Positions 1 to 10,413 of a stretch of 64,000 nt of DNA are shown here, piece after piece. The stretch lies in assembly GCA_037176845.1 (NCBI GenBank), contig JAYKXP010000059.1:62001-126000 (forward strand), given 5' to 3'. A program made the translations under genes and the position numbers. The number at the start of each line of letters is the position of its first letter. Within the stretch, counting starts at the first letter, position 1. The notes beneath the pieces are model-generated. The model saw only the letters and a program-made list of their open reading frames with translations, was not told where the DNA came from and did no database searches. Source of the DNA: Paramarasmius palmivorus. Taxonomy: Eukaryota; Basidiomycota; Agaricomycetes; Agaricales; Marasmiaceae.

Positions 1-246
1 TCCGGCAGTTGCTGCCGTTGGCGTACTTGCCCTTGGGCAGCGCGACGACTAGGTCAGAGTTCTGGTTCTTTGCACCACAAGCACCATAGTTTCCCCCAGG
101 TTGATACCAGGTAGCTGCGAGACGAACAAAGGTTAACCAAAGTGAAGGAATCAAGCGACCGGGAAAGACTGACCATCACCGTTGATAGCATTGACCAGGC
201 CAATGGAGGCGAAGAGAATAGGAAGCAGAAGATTATTCAGTTGCAT
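1..246 (-). CDS. Secreted expansin/RlpA-like double-psi beta-barrel protein, 5' part only
   Basis: Partial gene running off the left edge. Exons on the minus strand are 246..174 and 114..1, joined over a 59-nt GT-AG intron. Exon 1 gives ATG and a clear signal peptide (MQLNNLLLPILFASIGLVNA). Exon 2 gives residues reading DATWYQPGGNYGACGAKN, the start of the RlpA-like/barwin-like double-psi beta-barrel fold of fungal expansin-related proteins, which begins ATxY/W...GACG. These small secreted proteins have no hydrolase activity of their own; relatives loosen or bind plant and fungal cell-wall polysaccharide. The reading stays open to base 1, so the C-terminal half of the barrel (the usual catalytic-like Asp region) is outside the window. 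Family assignment is secure; the exact role is inferred. Confidence 0.85.
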
Positions 247-1178
247 CTTGAGAAAAACCGTGAGCCAGTGAGTTATGAAAGTGGACTGAAGCTGACTTTT
301 ATACTCCTCGATCCTGTTCCCTTTGGGATTGACTGCGATGTTTGTCGGAGGATGCATAAGCCACTGGCAGTCAAAGTGATGCAAATGTTTTGTGCGCCTT
401 CCGTGCTTCCCGAGCCTGGAATGGAACAAGATTCATCGATGCCAGCTCAAAGGTTTGCCAGCGCCCAGGGATGACGGAAAACCGATAGCGCCATTCCGGG
501 GATGGGTTTGGGGCGTCCTTGCTTGTATGGTAGCCGTAAACTACTGTGGTAGAATTGGACGAGGGATGCATTGTAGAGTATCCGGCGAACTCACCCCTCT
601 GCTAGTCGACGAAGAATGCAACCTCAAGATGCCAACAGCTAGCGGTGCAGCGGAGGACAGGCTATACAAGTGACCTTCCCCGCGTATCCCCACAAACAAG
701 TGCGCCCGTTAGCGTATTCGGTCCAAAAAGAAGGCTGTGAGCGATAGAATGTAGAATTCGGGAAGTTTGTTCGCGATATTTCCGTCCTGCAAAGACGGAT
801 CTCTTGATTCTCGATACCGGATATGATTTTGCCTTTGTTCTGTATTGTATTATTAGGAAACGAAGAGAAGGATTGTGACCAGTGGTACGCGCCATGTTCT
901 AGTCCAAAAATGCCACTCCGACTCGGAGACTCTGTCTAGTACCCATGCTGTCAGTGCTGCAGCGGGGAGGGATCTTGACAGAATTCTCCACTGACGTCTT
1001 CCATGCTTTCCCATATCCCAGTCTTATAACTTGTTCATTGAGATGCTCGTGTTGAGTGCTTGAGATGGACATCATGGCAAGAAGGCAAGAAGGAGAATGG
1101 CCGACCATCGCCATCACCGGTCCGTCTGATGCTTATTGTGTGCCCTACCTGACTGCCATTGTTCCTCCAATCTTCACT
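247..1178. other. Intergenic, divergent promoter region
   Basis: About 930 bases separate the expansin-like gene (minus) from the farnesyltransferase gene (plus), so both promoters should lie here. Short open frames exist in it but none has a family match, a plausible splice structure or an ATG in good context. I see no repeat or RNA gene. Confidence 0.5.
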
Positions 1179-2925
1179 ATGGCCAAACCAACACCAAACG
1201 ACTCTTTTCCGACACCAACTTCGCAGGTCCAGTCAGAAACAGAAGAAGTTCTTGCAGCCCATGCCCCTCCAGCAGACTCGACGCTTCAAAGGAAAAAGCA
1301 TCTCAGCTTTCTTATCCGACATTTAACACAAGGATTTCCCTCTCGATATGCCTCTCAGGATGCCAGCCAGCCTTGGTTAATGTTTTGGACTCTTCAAGCT
1401 TTCAGCACATTACAAGTCGGATTGGATCCAGGAAACAGACGACGCGTAATCGACAAGATGCTGGCTTGCCAACATCCAGATGGAGGATTCGGTGGTGGAC
1501 CAGGACACGAAGCTCATTTGCTTCCTACTTATGCTGCAGTATGCTCGCTGGCAATAGTCGGGAGTCCAGGCGAAAACGGGGGTTGGGATCAAATCGACAG
1601 GTAAGTGAATATGAATTACGATCTACTGATATTCTAAGTCTTTTTGTAGAAAGAAGCTCTATGAATTCTTCATGTCACTCAAGCAGCCCGATGGATCTTT
1701 CACAGTATCGCGGCAAGGAGAGGTTGACGTCCGGTGGGTGCCTTTTTTTACCACACCGAGCTTCACCGGCAACTGACGCTCGTCTTGCAGTGGAATATAC
1801 TGCCTTCTCGCTGTAGCGACCCTGCTGAACATCCTAACATCCGAACTAGTCGCTGGAACACCAGAATTCATTGCATCCTGTCAAACATACGAAGGTGGAT
1901 TTGCATCGGCCTCGTTCCCTTTCTTCACATCCTCAGGCGATCTCCTCTCTTCTCCACGTCCGCAATTAGGCGAAGCCCACGGTGGATATACCTTCTGCGC
2001 TGTTGCGTCGTGGGTTCTATTGCAGCCTTTCATCTCCTCTTCGGTCAAGATCAACACACGTAACCTTGTACGATGGTTGGTCCAAATGCAAGGATCCCAA
2101 ATCGAGCTGGGCGGGTTCAGAGGTCGCACGAACAAGCTCGTAGATGGTTGTTACGCTTGGTGGGTTGGCGGATGCTTTGCACTGCTAGAAGGTTTGGACA
2201 GCGCTGGAAGTGCGGTGATGCATCCTGCCGAGGAAGAGGTTCATGAAGAAGGCAAAGCAGATGGCGAAGAATGGTCGGATGATGGTGAGAAGTTTTTCTT
2301 AGCCATTTGTTGATCTACAGCTCACGCTTATCTGTAGAGATTGATACTGACGTTTGGAACCCTGAAGCACTTCAGGAGTATATCCTCTATGCTGGACAGC
2401 ACCCAAATGGCGGACTCCGGGATAAACCACCCAAGCAAGCCCTTCTACCGAGCCTTTCTGACTATTGTTAACCTGGCCTCGTTTCACAGAAGCCCTGACT
2501 CGTACCATACACTGTACTGTCTCGCCGGGCTCTCTAATGCTCAGCACAAGACAGGGCCGGATAGCGTGCATAAGAACGTGCTGGAGGCACTGTGGCGGCG
2601 TAACGAGACTCAACTAACCGGGAATGCCTTAGATGATGACCTACGACGGGAGATTTACATACGAGCATTATCGTGGAGCGAAATCGAGGCGCACTCCTCC
2701 AGGAAGCACAAGGGTACGGTGAAGAGGAAGATGATAGGTGGGGATGAGAATCGTTTGGTATGGAATTTATAATATTTGCAGTATGGTCATGCTGACTGAC
2801 TACGGCAGAATGCGACACACCCCCTGTTCAACCTCACAGTGACCCATACAGACGCCACGATGGCGTACTTTTACGGGCAACCAACGCCTCCGCCGAGGAC
2901 CGCACCGATCAAGAAATCTGCGTGA
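1179..2925 (+). CDS. RAM1: Protein farnesyltransferase subunit beta
   Basis: Exons 1179..1600, 1650..1733, 1791..2284, 2338..2434, 2490..2757 and 2809..2925 give 493 aa. This is the catalytic beta subunit that, with the alpha subunit, transfers farnesyl to CaaX-box cysteines of Ras, Rho and mating pheromones in the cytosol. The prenyltransferase repeats are visible as GGFGGGPG, GGFASAS, GGYTFC, GGFRGR and GGLRDK. The zinc ligands expected for the family are present: D287 and C289 in LVDGCYAWW, and H372 in SYHTLYCLAGLS. The fourth intron (2435..2489) begins GC instead of GT; only that boundary restores the conserved K-S-P-D-S-Y-H segment. An in-frame ATG lies upstream at 1056, but the 41 residues it would add do not resemble the family, so 1179 is preferred. 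Length is normal for fungi. Confidence 0.95.
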
Positions 2926-3520
2926 TAAGACGGTTTCCATCAATATCTGTAATTCTTGGGTTGTATTATAGGATAGGAGGAATGGAATTTCTTGTGGCCT
3001 TGGATATGGATCAGGATGTCAGTGTGGGTGTCACTTACTGTTTACTTGCGGTCTAGCTATCGGGCTCCCGTCCAAGACCCCTTTGAATCCGCTTTGACGA
3101 TCGCGAGGACCTTAGGCCGCCCCTGAGGCTTTTGGCCTCGCCATATGCTCGCGCTCCGAGTTTCCTCGATCGACCCATCGAGCTTACAAGTAGCATGTGT
3201 TCCTCTCAGGCGAAAAGGGACGGGAATACTTGATTGTATTGATTGAACGAATGGTGTGATCGTGTATGCCTGTACTCCACTAATTGCAGTTCTACTGCGG
3301 AAATACCTCTACATATGTCTACATGTGATATTACTTTTATTCAATCTCATCCACCTAAAAATAAGATTACTTGTCCCTCGGGAACAGATCCACAGTCGAC
3401 GATTTGGGCGACGAATTTTTCAGATCCAGATTATCCTTCGTCGCGCTCCAGGTATTGTCGGGTTCCGCGAGTTCTGGGCCGTTCCTCAGTACGGCTCTCA
3501 AACGAGGAAATAGTATGGGA
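2926..3520. other. Convergent 3' intergenic region
   Basis: Lies between the 3' end of the farnesyltransferase gene and the 3' end of the minus-strand membrane-protein gene. It is AT-rich in its second half. No gene is supported. A short continuation of the neighbouring membrane protein beyond the stop at 3521 is possible if a weak GT at that stop is used as a donor. Confidence 0.4.
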
Positions 3521-4878
3521 CTAACCAATATCATCCTTGACAGTGAACTGTTGCCTGTTGACTTGGACTTGGACGCCCATGGAGGTGTTCTGGAATCGAG
3601 TACTGTTCGTGACTACACCTCCCTTGTCGGTAGTGGTGTCTTCAGAAACGTCGATACCTGCGTCCAGGGTCTACATGAGCATGTGCCTTGCAGGGCGATA
3701 GAAGAATAAACGTACCAGTATCCTTTGCAACCTTCGTGATAAGGTTACCCATGGCCATCTCAATGTTGAGCTTGACAGTGTAAGCCACTGGATGCTGTCG
3801 AAGAAGAAAAGTCAGTAGATGCACGATATCAAGTAATGATTCACTTACGAATTGCATGTAGACGAAATCATTCTTGAGGGACATCATCGCAATGATAAGA
3901 ACGTCCATAGACAACGATATCCAGATGATTTGGGTATTGAAGCGCACGAGCTTCTTGTACTTCTTTAGCTGTTCTCAGGATTAGCGGCAGCCTTTGCGGC
4001 GAGGAAATGTCGAGACGTACACCGCCGTGAACGATGAGACGTTGCTTAACGGTACGGATAAAGTACCAGTTCAGAAGACCGTCTACTAAAAGATATATGG
4101 CTTTCTAAAACTCGGCATCAGAAGCAATTTGTGTCTGCGAAGTGAAGCGACGGACCTCGCACCGATCCCACCAGATATTGATATCGTGGTACTCCTGGCT
4201 GATTTGAAGTTTCGCAGGAATCCAGATGTTGTAGACCGAGATGTTAATTGCCGTGATGATAGCGGCAACCCCGTATCGAAGCCAATTCTAGAAGCGCTCT
4301 GGCATGAGAAACCAATCACGGGCAAGAGTAAAGACGAACATACCCTTTCCTTGTTGCTAGGAAGAAGAATGCAAAGTCGATTGACGATAATCTGCAGAAG
4401 GAACTGAACTTGCAAGGCCCATGTCCTACATAAACGTGAATATCTGAGATGCCGATTTGGACGATGACCACGTACGTCAAAATAGAAAAGAAGAACCAGA
4501 ACGAAGGTGGAATGTCATGCGTCAAATATAACCAACAGATAACGGCGAAGATCAAGCACCTACGGGAGTTATGGTTTGTACAATCATGGATTAAGCAAAG
4601 CATGGAAACTCACACGAGAAGTTCACCCCAAATGAGAACAACGTAGGTATTGACTCTACGAGTACGGCGAGTCTCACGAACTGCGTGGCATGCAGTAAAG
4701 TAACCGAAGCCCAATGTCCAGCCGAATGCGAGAGAAGCAACTGGCAAAGGTGTGAGTGACTTGGAAACTCAGAGGGATACGGAAGCGTACTCTTGATATC
4801 ATTCGTAGTTATGTCCAGTAGAGCGAATGGCTTTTCAGTGGGCCAGTACATCATCGGCAACGTGGGCTCAACCGCCAT
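3521..4878 (-). CDS. Orphan basidiomycete 7-TM-like membrane protein
   Basis: Nine exons on the minus strand: 4878..4791, 4740..4614, 4559..4476, 4425..4344, 4287..4156, 4104..4021, 3968..3849, 3794..3716 and 3657..3521, giving 310 aa. Hydrophobic segments include LAFGWTLGFGYFTACHA, CLIFAVICWLYL, FFFSILTTWALQVQFLLQII, YGVAAIITAINISVYNIWI, YLLVDGLLNWYFI and IIWISLSMDVLIIAMM, about seven helices in all. The layout and the segments SVYNIWIPA, LLNWYFIRTVKQRL and MMSLKN...FVYMQFHP are typical of an uncharacterised integral-membrane family expanded in mushroom-forming fungi. No function is established; a receptor-like role is only a guess. The C-terminal tail is hydrophilic (SEDTTTDKGG, NRQQFTVKDD). 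The start ATG follows a purine at -3. Confidence 0.85.
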
Positions 4879-5645
4879 CTTGAGGAAGTGAATCAGAGTC
4901 TGCGAGGTGATTAACAGACGAGACCGGATGGGGTGAAGGCAAGAAGCTCAATCGCAAAGAATTTATACTCGAATAATCCGCATCGGAAGTATAATCGAGA
5001 ACTAACGATTGGAGCGACATGCGAAGTTACAATAGGAGGAAGGTTTCGGTTCTCGGTAACTTGTTGAATGATTGACATTTGAATATGTACGAATATTCTT
5101 TCTTCCAAGAAACCACCAACGTACCTGGATGCATCTGAGGGCCAGTACACAGAACTTCAAGTTAAGGCATTCCACAAAACGACAATGAACTTGGACAATA
5201 AGGCGTATATAACCCTTTTTGGACAGATCAAACGCCATAAGGACATGGAGGGAAACGGAGAAAAGTGTGATTCCATCGATCTGAGACCGCTGTTAGGAAG
5301 CCGAAGGTTGTCGCTGCTATTTTTCCAGGCCGGCGTGCAACCGAGGGTGATCAGAGACATTGCGGCTTGGTATATGGGCTCCTGTTTCTATTAGTAGGGC
5401 TAAAAAATTGTTGAGCGCCACATAAGCAGGGAAGTCATGTATACTGACTAATGCTTCGAGAAGAGTATGAACCATCTCTTTTGCTTGCTGTCCAAGTCAG
5501 CCTGTGAGGAAGATGGAAGGCGAAATTCAAACAAGGACGAAAGAGTGACGAGTTAGGGTTACTAAGGGTTAGGATTATCATTGCTCCCGCACGTGACTTG
5601 TGGTATGTGGCGGTGCTACGCCAATTTTCTCTTTCTCTGTCTTCG
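4879..5645. other. Divergent promoter region
   Basis: Separates the minus-strand membrane-protein gene from the plus-strand zinc-finger gene. On the minus strand near 5150 there is a short stretch reading YWPSDASR that echoes the N-terminus of the neighbouring protein (YWPTEK) and is followed by a GTACGT donor-like site. It might be a fragment of a duplicate first exon, but this rests on about 12 matching bases. No other gene is supported. Confidence 0.35.
5590..5595. promoter_or_regulatory. CACGTG E-box upstream of the BUD20-like gene
   Basis: A perfect CACGTG (within GCACGTGAC) lies 51 bases upstream of the start codon. CACGTGAC is the preferred site of Cbf1-type bHLH factors in fungi. A functional link is inferred from position only. 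Confidence 0.4.
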
Positions 5646-6187
5646 ATGGGCCGCTTGCGTCGCTCAAGAGTTCACAATGCACGCCGCGATGTTCACAGAG
5701 CGACTCGCACAAGAGTGAGACATACGTTTGGACAATGTTATGGGAACTGACCTGGCTACAAGGCTCGAGCCAAAGACTTGGATCAAATTCAGCTCATCGA
5801 CCTTGACCCAAAGGTGAGCTCTCATCTTACGTTTTCATCTGAGTGTGTATACTGAAACGGAAATATCAGAATCGTGCAGCGCTGGAAGCTCAACCTATCG
5901 ATTATGAAAAACCAGGTTTAGCTCAACATTATTGCGTGGAATGTGCAAAGTATGTGTTCCAGCCAGCTTAGTGATCAAAATCGAACTTAAGGAATCTTCG
6001 TAGATATTACGAGTCGGATTCTGCATTGCAATCACACTGGAGAAGCAAGGTGCACAAAAGACGATGCAAACAGCTGAGAGAGCCGGCGTATACGATCGAG
6101 GAGGCAGAGCGAGCAGCCGGCTTGGGAAGGGAAGGTAAACGGCCCACAACTACTACACCTTCGACGGACGAGGACGTTGCGATGTGA
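5646..6187 (+). CDS. BUD20: Bud20/ZNF593-type zinc-finger protein, 60S ribosome biogenesis
   Basis: Exons 5646..5714, 5763..5813, 5870..5949 and 6004..6187 encode 127 aa. Bud20 is a shuttling pre-60S factor that helps nuclear export of the large ribosomal subunit. The protein starts [18 protein letters not shown], the conserved basic N-terminus. It has [12 protein letters not shown] in the middle and one C2H2 finger with C62, C65, H78 and H84 (spacing Cx2C-x12-H-x5-H) in [12 protein letters not shown] and [11 protein letters not shown]. It ends with the usual [18 protein letters not shown] followed by a Thr-rich acidic tail. Size and all elements match the family, so the call is firm. It lies in the opposite direction to the membrane-protein gene on its left. 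Confidence 0.95.
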
Positions 6188-6504
6188 AGCCCATGTGAGT
6201 ACAATATTTCCCGTCCAGGACTCAAATAACCTTGTGCCTCAAGCTTTGTCGTTCTCTTCCAACTCCCGCTTGGACAGCATTATGTCTGCTCGTAACGCAT
6301 GGTCGCAACCCGGACAGCTACGCGAATCTAGCTACAGATATGCAGAGGCTTGGACATTCCTAGGGCCTGACCCGTTTCCCCGTCTGTACAGCCTCTTTCG
6401 AATGGTTATGGACGTATATCCCATCAGACATGGCTGATACCTTGCGTTTACATAGCGCTTTACGTGGTTTTCTTGAAGCTGTATTCTACGGTATGGTATA
6501 TGAA
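6188..6504. other. Convergent 3' intergenic region
   Basis: 317 bases between the stop of the zinc-finger gene and the stop of the minus-strand oxidoreductase. It holds a short plus-strand open frame with no recognisable content. It probably contains both polyadenylation signals. Confidence 0.4.
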
Positions 6505-8213
6505 TCACAACTCCGATACATCACGTTCTTGCTCTTGAAGAGGTAACTTAAAGCCACCTATCCAACTCTTGCGCAGAATGCCGTTTGGATCATACCTTTT
6601 CTGCGTTTCTTGCATCCTCTCCATGGTCGACTGCTTCGTGGTGCGCTCTAGCACCCGTTGACTACCAGTCGCATAGTTCATATATATGAACGGGTGGAAC
6701 AACCCTCGTTTTCGTGCTTCGTTTTCTGCCCAATGCAGAAGTGCCTGGGAACATGCCTTCATAGGTGCATCATCCGACGGGTCAAGCCAGTCCGTGGTGA
6801 TAAGCATGACTGAAAGTTTTTGAGGTCAGCAAAAGCAAGAAGTCTAGAAGTTAACGCTTACTCCAGAGCTCGTCATCGTTACTCGTTAAGCAAGACGGGT
6901 TACCACCTCTCGAAACTGCAGCCGCACCTAGGCTACGGGGAACGGGCTGGATGGAAACTGCCCAATGGACTCCCGGTCGGTGGTGGTGTGACTGAAACAA
7001 CTCGATGCCTTTCGCGTGAAGGTCCAGATGGAACTGGGCATTTGCCTTGTATGTCATCGAGAGCCACTGACTACGACCTTGCTTTCCAGGATCAGCCTCT
7101 TGGAACTCCTCGGTGATCTGCGACAAGGTCTTGATACCCATCATGTCCACTAACGGCTTGAGCTCGACAAAGTCGGACCACAGAGGAGGATACGCAACTG
7201 GTTCTAGGTATGTCTGTAACGTCCAGATGATGTAGTCCTGCTGAGCTGGATTCCAGGCTAGACTCAGGCCGTAAAAGCCTTTTGGTTCTTCTCCCAGCTT
7301 CTTGGTGAAGACGACTAGTTTCTCGAGTAACGCCGGAGCATCTTTGAGTGAGTAGAATTGAGAACCTCCCCAGACCAGTCCCTGCGGAATAGTAGACATG
7401 TCGAACCGGGTCACAATACCAAAGTTGGTGCTCCCCAGTTTCAATGCCCAGTACAGATCGTGGTGCTCATTGTTGTTTGCGTTTATGACAGTGCCATCCG
7501 CCAGAACGACTTCATAGTTGACGACATTGTCACTGCCGAACCCATGTTCGGCGGACAAGAAGCCTATTCCCCCTGGGAGCCCAGACTCGGATTAGGACCG
7601 GTTTCTGGACGAGACAAAATTGAAGAACGTACCTCCTAGCAAAAATCCTCCGACTCCGACATCACCGACTCGTCCACCAACCGTAGTCAAATTATACGGT
7701 GTCAACTCGTTATACACGTCTCTCCACCGCGACCCAGAGGCAAAAGAAACAACCGTTCGGTCATCAGAAAGGGTCACGCCTCTCAAGCCTTGCATGTCGA
7801 TTGTGAACCCTGATGAATCGATATTTGATGAACCGCTCCAGCTCATGTGGCCTCCACCTCTAACTGAGAACCGGCACTTGTTGCTAGCAGCGATCTTCAT
7901 AATCCGTGAAACGTCGAATGTACTTGTAGGTGACACTCGACATTGCGGTTGCAGCGATGCTTGCTCTCCAGAGTAGTACGATGACTGTTGGGCGTCGTAG
8001 CTCGACTGGCCAGGCCAGTGAACTTTGCCGGGTAGTGAATCAGCGAGCAGATCACACTGTGTGTTGGGGAAGAAGTCAGTCGAGGGACGCCTAGGAGAGA
8101 GTACGGGGACGCACGCATTCGTTGGAAGGAATCTTCAGTGGTGCCTGCCTTGCGAGTACAGAGCTCGTGAAGGTGGACAGCAGTACACCTGTGAGGGCGA
8201 CTGCGGGAAACAT
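6505..8213 (-). CDS. Secreted FAD-linked oxidoreductase, berberine-bridge-enzyme (BBE) type
   Basis: Exons on the minus strand 8213..8115, 8056..7633, 7572..6862 and 6809..6505 give 512 aa. A signal peptide (MFPAVALTGVLLSTFTSSVLA) is followed by an FAD_binding_4 (PCMH) domain. H103 in SVRGGGHMSWSG is the expected covalent 8-alpha-histidyl FAD site. GDVGVGGFLLGGGIGFLS and HGFGSDNVVNYEVV are the second FAD loop. I do not see the second cysteine that bicovalent members carry, so the flavin is probably held by one bond. The C-terminal BBE motif is present as YMNYATGSQ and KRYDPNGILRK. Fungal secreted members oxidise oligosaccharides (GOOX/AA7) or secondary metabolites; the substrate cannot be told from the sequence. 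The gene is flanked by an amidase, with other extracellular-carbohydrate genes nearby. Confidence 0.93.
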
Positions 8214-9081
8214 GGTTTAGATGAAGGAGTAAGGAACCGGGCGTCGGTAGCTTCATGACTTTTATACACCCTATAAGAGAAGACAGGCGCGTTCCAATCA
8301 AGCCCGGGGTGGTAAAAGATGGGTTCGGTGCACATGTTCCCACTTTAGGGCGATCGAAGATGGATGGGATAGGATTTGACTGACATACTGCAGTAATATC
8401 TCCGCTCGAGCTCCTCGTGTCCTTGCAGGGTCATATTAACATTAGGTAACGTGAAGAGAAATGATGTTTCTCGACAGCATGCGGGGTCACAAGAAGCTTG
8501 TTATCTATTTGCGTGACTGTCGGAGATTCATGTTATCAAACATATATAACTGCTTTGAGCATACCTATAGCTGCATTGACCGTTTTGTGGATTTTTTCAA
8601 GAGCGGAGGAAACATGGGAAATGCTTGTTCGAAAACATCGGGACACGCGTCGCCACGAGTCGCGACATGTCTACGGCTAGAGAGATTTTACCAGAGATCT
8701 CGGTCTTGATTTGGGATTTGATAGTACATGGCGTGACATTGGATACATATTTACATACAGACATACACGAAGAGCCGAAGAGATGGGGGAGTTTCAACAT
8801 ACGGGGAATGGCAGATCGAGATCAGCTTTGGAACGAGGCAGGTCAAGAAATGTGAAAGCCGCCAACTGTCGCGCCTGCCAAGCGAAGTAAACACAGTACC
8901 TGGAATAGTACTCCTCCAGTCTCATATATTCCATTCCAAAAGCCACAGGAGAGGCTGGTAAAAGGGCACCAGTATGAGCGAATGAGCGAGTGAACGAGCT
9001 AGAAATTGTCAATAGCTTATAGCCTTGGAGATGTGCTTAATTTGCACGTCGTTTATTCTATGAGACACGTTTTGCAACGTT
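8214..9081. other. Intergenic between two minus-strand genes
   Basis: Contains the promoter of the oxidoreductase and the 3' end of the amidase gene. Small plus-strand open frames at 8461-8855 show no family resemblance or coherent splicing, and I do not support them as genes. Confidence 0.4.
8260..8266 (-). promoter_or_regulatory. TATA box of the BBE oxidoreductase gene
   Basis: On the minus strand TATAAAA occurs 47-53 bases before the start codon at 8213, a usual distance for a short fungal 5' leader. This also supports the chosen start. Confidence 0.55.
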
Positions 9082-10413
9082 TCAGGAATAGATCTCCGTC
9101 GCGATACCCGCATAGTTGCTAGACGCTTCACTTTCCTCCATATTTACCGGCTCATCATACCGCCGCACCCACAAAAGGCCGCCCCCAGGGACGGATGGGT
9201 CCATGATGCACGAATAGTGTGTGCACTCGTTTAGCACCGGCTTCACCTGTAGCCAGTTTACTACATCTTTCACTGTCAAACGTTCCCGGCTTTGCTGGTT
9301 CCATAACGAGCACATGCAAGTCTTGCGCTCGATACTGTCAGCTACAAGGTCGCGAGCACCGGCGATGGATGCATCAACTCCAGGTGAATTTTGCTCGTTA
9401 ACCAGCTTATCCCACCGCTCTGAACTCCAGTCCTCCATGGCCACGTCGTGATTCGAGACGGCGAGGAAGTTGTCGGATGTGTGTACCACTGAACGGTCAA
9501 GACCCCTTTCGATGACAAAAATGGTTTCGGAATTGCAAAAGATCAAGTAACATGGTGAACCAGGAAATTTGGCAAGCTTGGCTTCGAGGGTTGGCAAGGA
9601 GGAAGGTGGAGGTCCAGGTGACAAGAGGAGGTTTCGTAATAGACTAGAGTTCGATGGTCGCCAGCCCAACAACAGAAGAAGATAATGGGAGAAGACATTG
9701 AATTTGGAGGTCGTTGACGCCAACGTCGGACGATAGTTTAAGGAGACAGAGAGCCCCTCTCTACAATGTTCCCTTAGCAATTATCTTGGTACGGGCCGAA
9801 CTATACTCGCCTTACGCCAGTCAAAACACCGATATAGCCAGCGTATGTAACGCCTCTATTAGTATTATAATTTATTAATACTAGACCAAAAAGACGAGAA
9901 TAGCACACACCTCGCAACGACTGCCCCATCCCGAACATATTCGACAGAGATTGTCAACCTGCGCAGAACATCCATCCCCCAATCGAGCCCACGGAAGTGT
10001 ACGATCCCGGTCGATGTCCCCCTGGGACCGGCGTCCACAACCTTTGTTCCTCCGCTCATGCAACCCGAAAATAGATCCAAAAAAGTGTTGAAAGCGACGA
10101 CCAAATGCCTTGGTATACCAGTAGCTTTCGAGATCCCTTCAATCTCGTCGCTTTCTTCCCCGGATGAAACTCTTCGCAAGATCAACTTTGCTACTGCCTT
10201 GAAGAGACGAGGAGACGGCGTAAGATTGAGAATCTCGTCGTATAGCGGAGCTAGCTGGAGTAACTCTTTTTTGTGGTCCCTGCAGATTTCCTTGTATCGC
10301 TCTGCTGGTGGTAAAGAAAGATCTATCCGATATAAAGGAGGTTGAGATGGGTCGGGAATCCTGAATACGGGGGGCACATTTCGACTTTGTGAGCGGGTTT
10401 GAGCAGACGTCAT
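9082..10413 (-). CDS. Acid-ceramidase / NAAA-like N-terminal-nucleophile amidase
   Basis: Exons on the minus strand 10413..9911, 9855..9811 and 9760..9082 give 408 aa. NAAA and acid ceramidase hydrolyse the amide of N-acylethanolamines or ceramide and are activated by self-cleavage before a cysteine. The nucleophile is probably C118 in LFSGCMSGG, followed by VHFRGLDWGMDVLR, the equivalent of the family H-x-R-N-L-D-F/W segment. Downstream blocks GYIGVLTGVREGLSVSLN, LAVSNHDV and a late CTHYSCIMDP also fit. The N-terminal part (YRIDLSLPPAERYKEI) matches the beta-NAAA prosegment. There is no obvious signal peptide, unlike the lysosomal animal enzymes. The second intron (9810..9761) starts with GC (AG|GCGAGT); the frame demands it. 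Fungal substrates are unknown. Confidence 0.88.

Noticed and set aside
1056..1178. N-terminal extension of the farnesyltransferase from the ATG at 1056
   Set aside because: The added residues have no similarity to the family and the ATG at 1179 directly precedes the expected N-terminus.
5551..5574. TTAGGG-like sequence (TAGGGTTACTAAGGGTTAGG)
   Set aside because: Two imperfect TTAGGG-like units only, in the middle of a gene-rich region; not a telomere or interstitial telomeric array.
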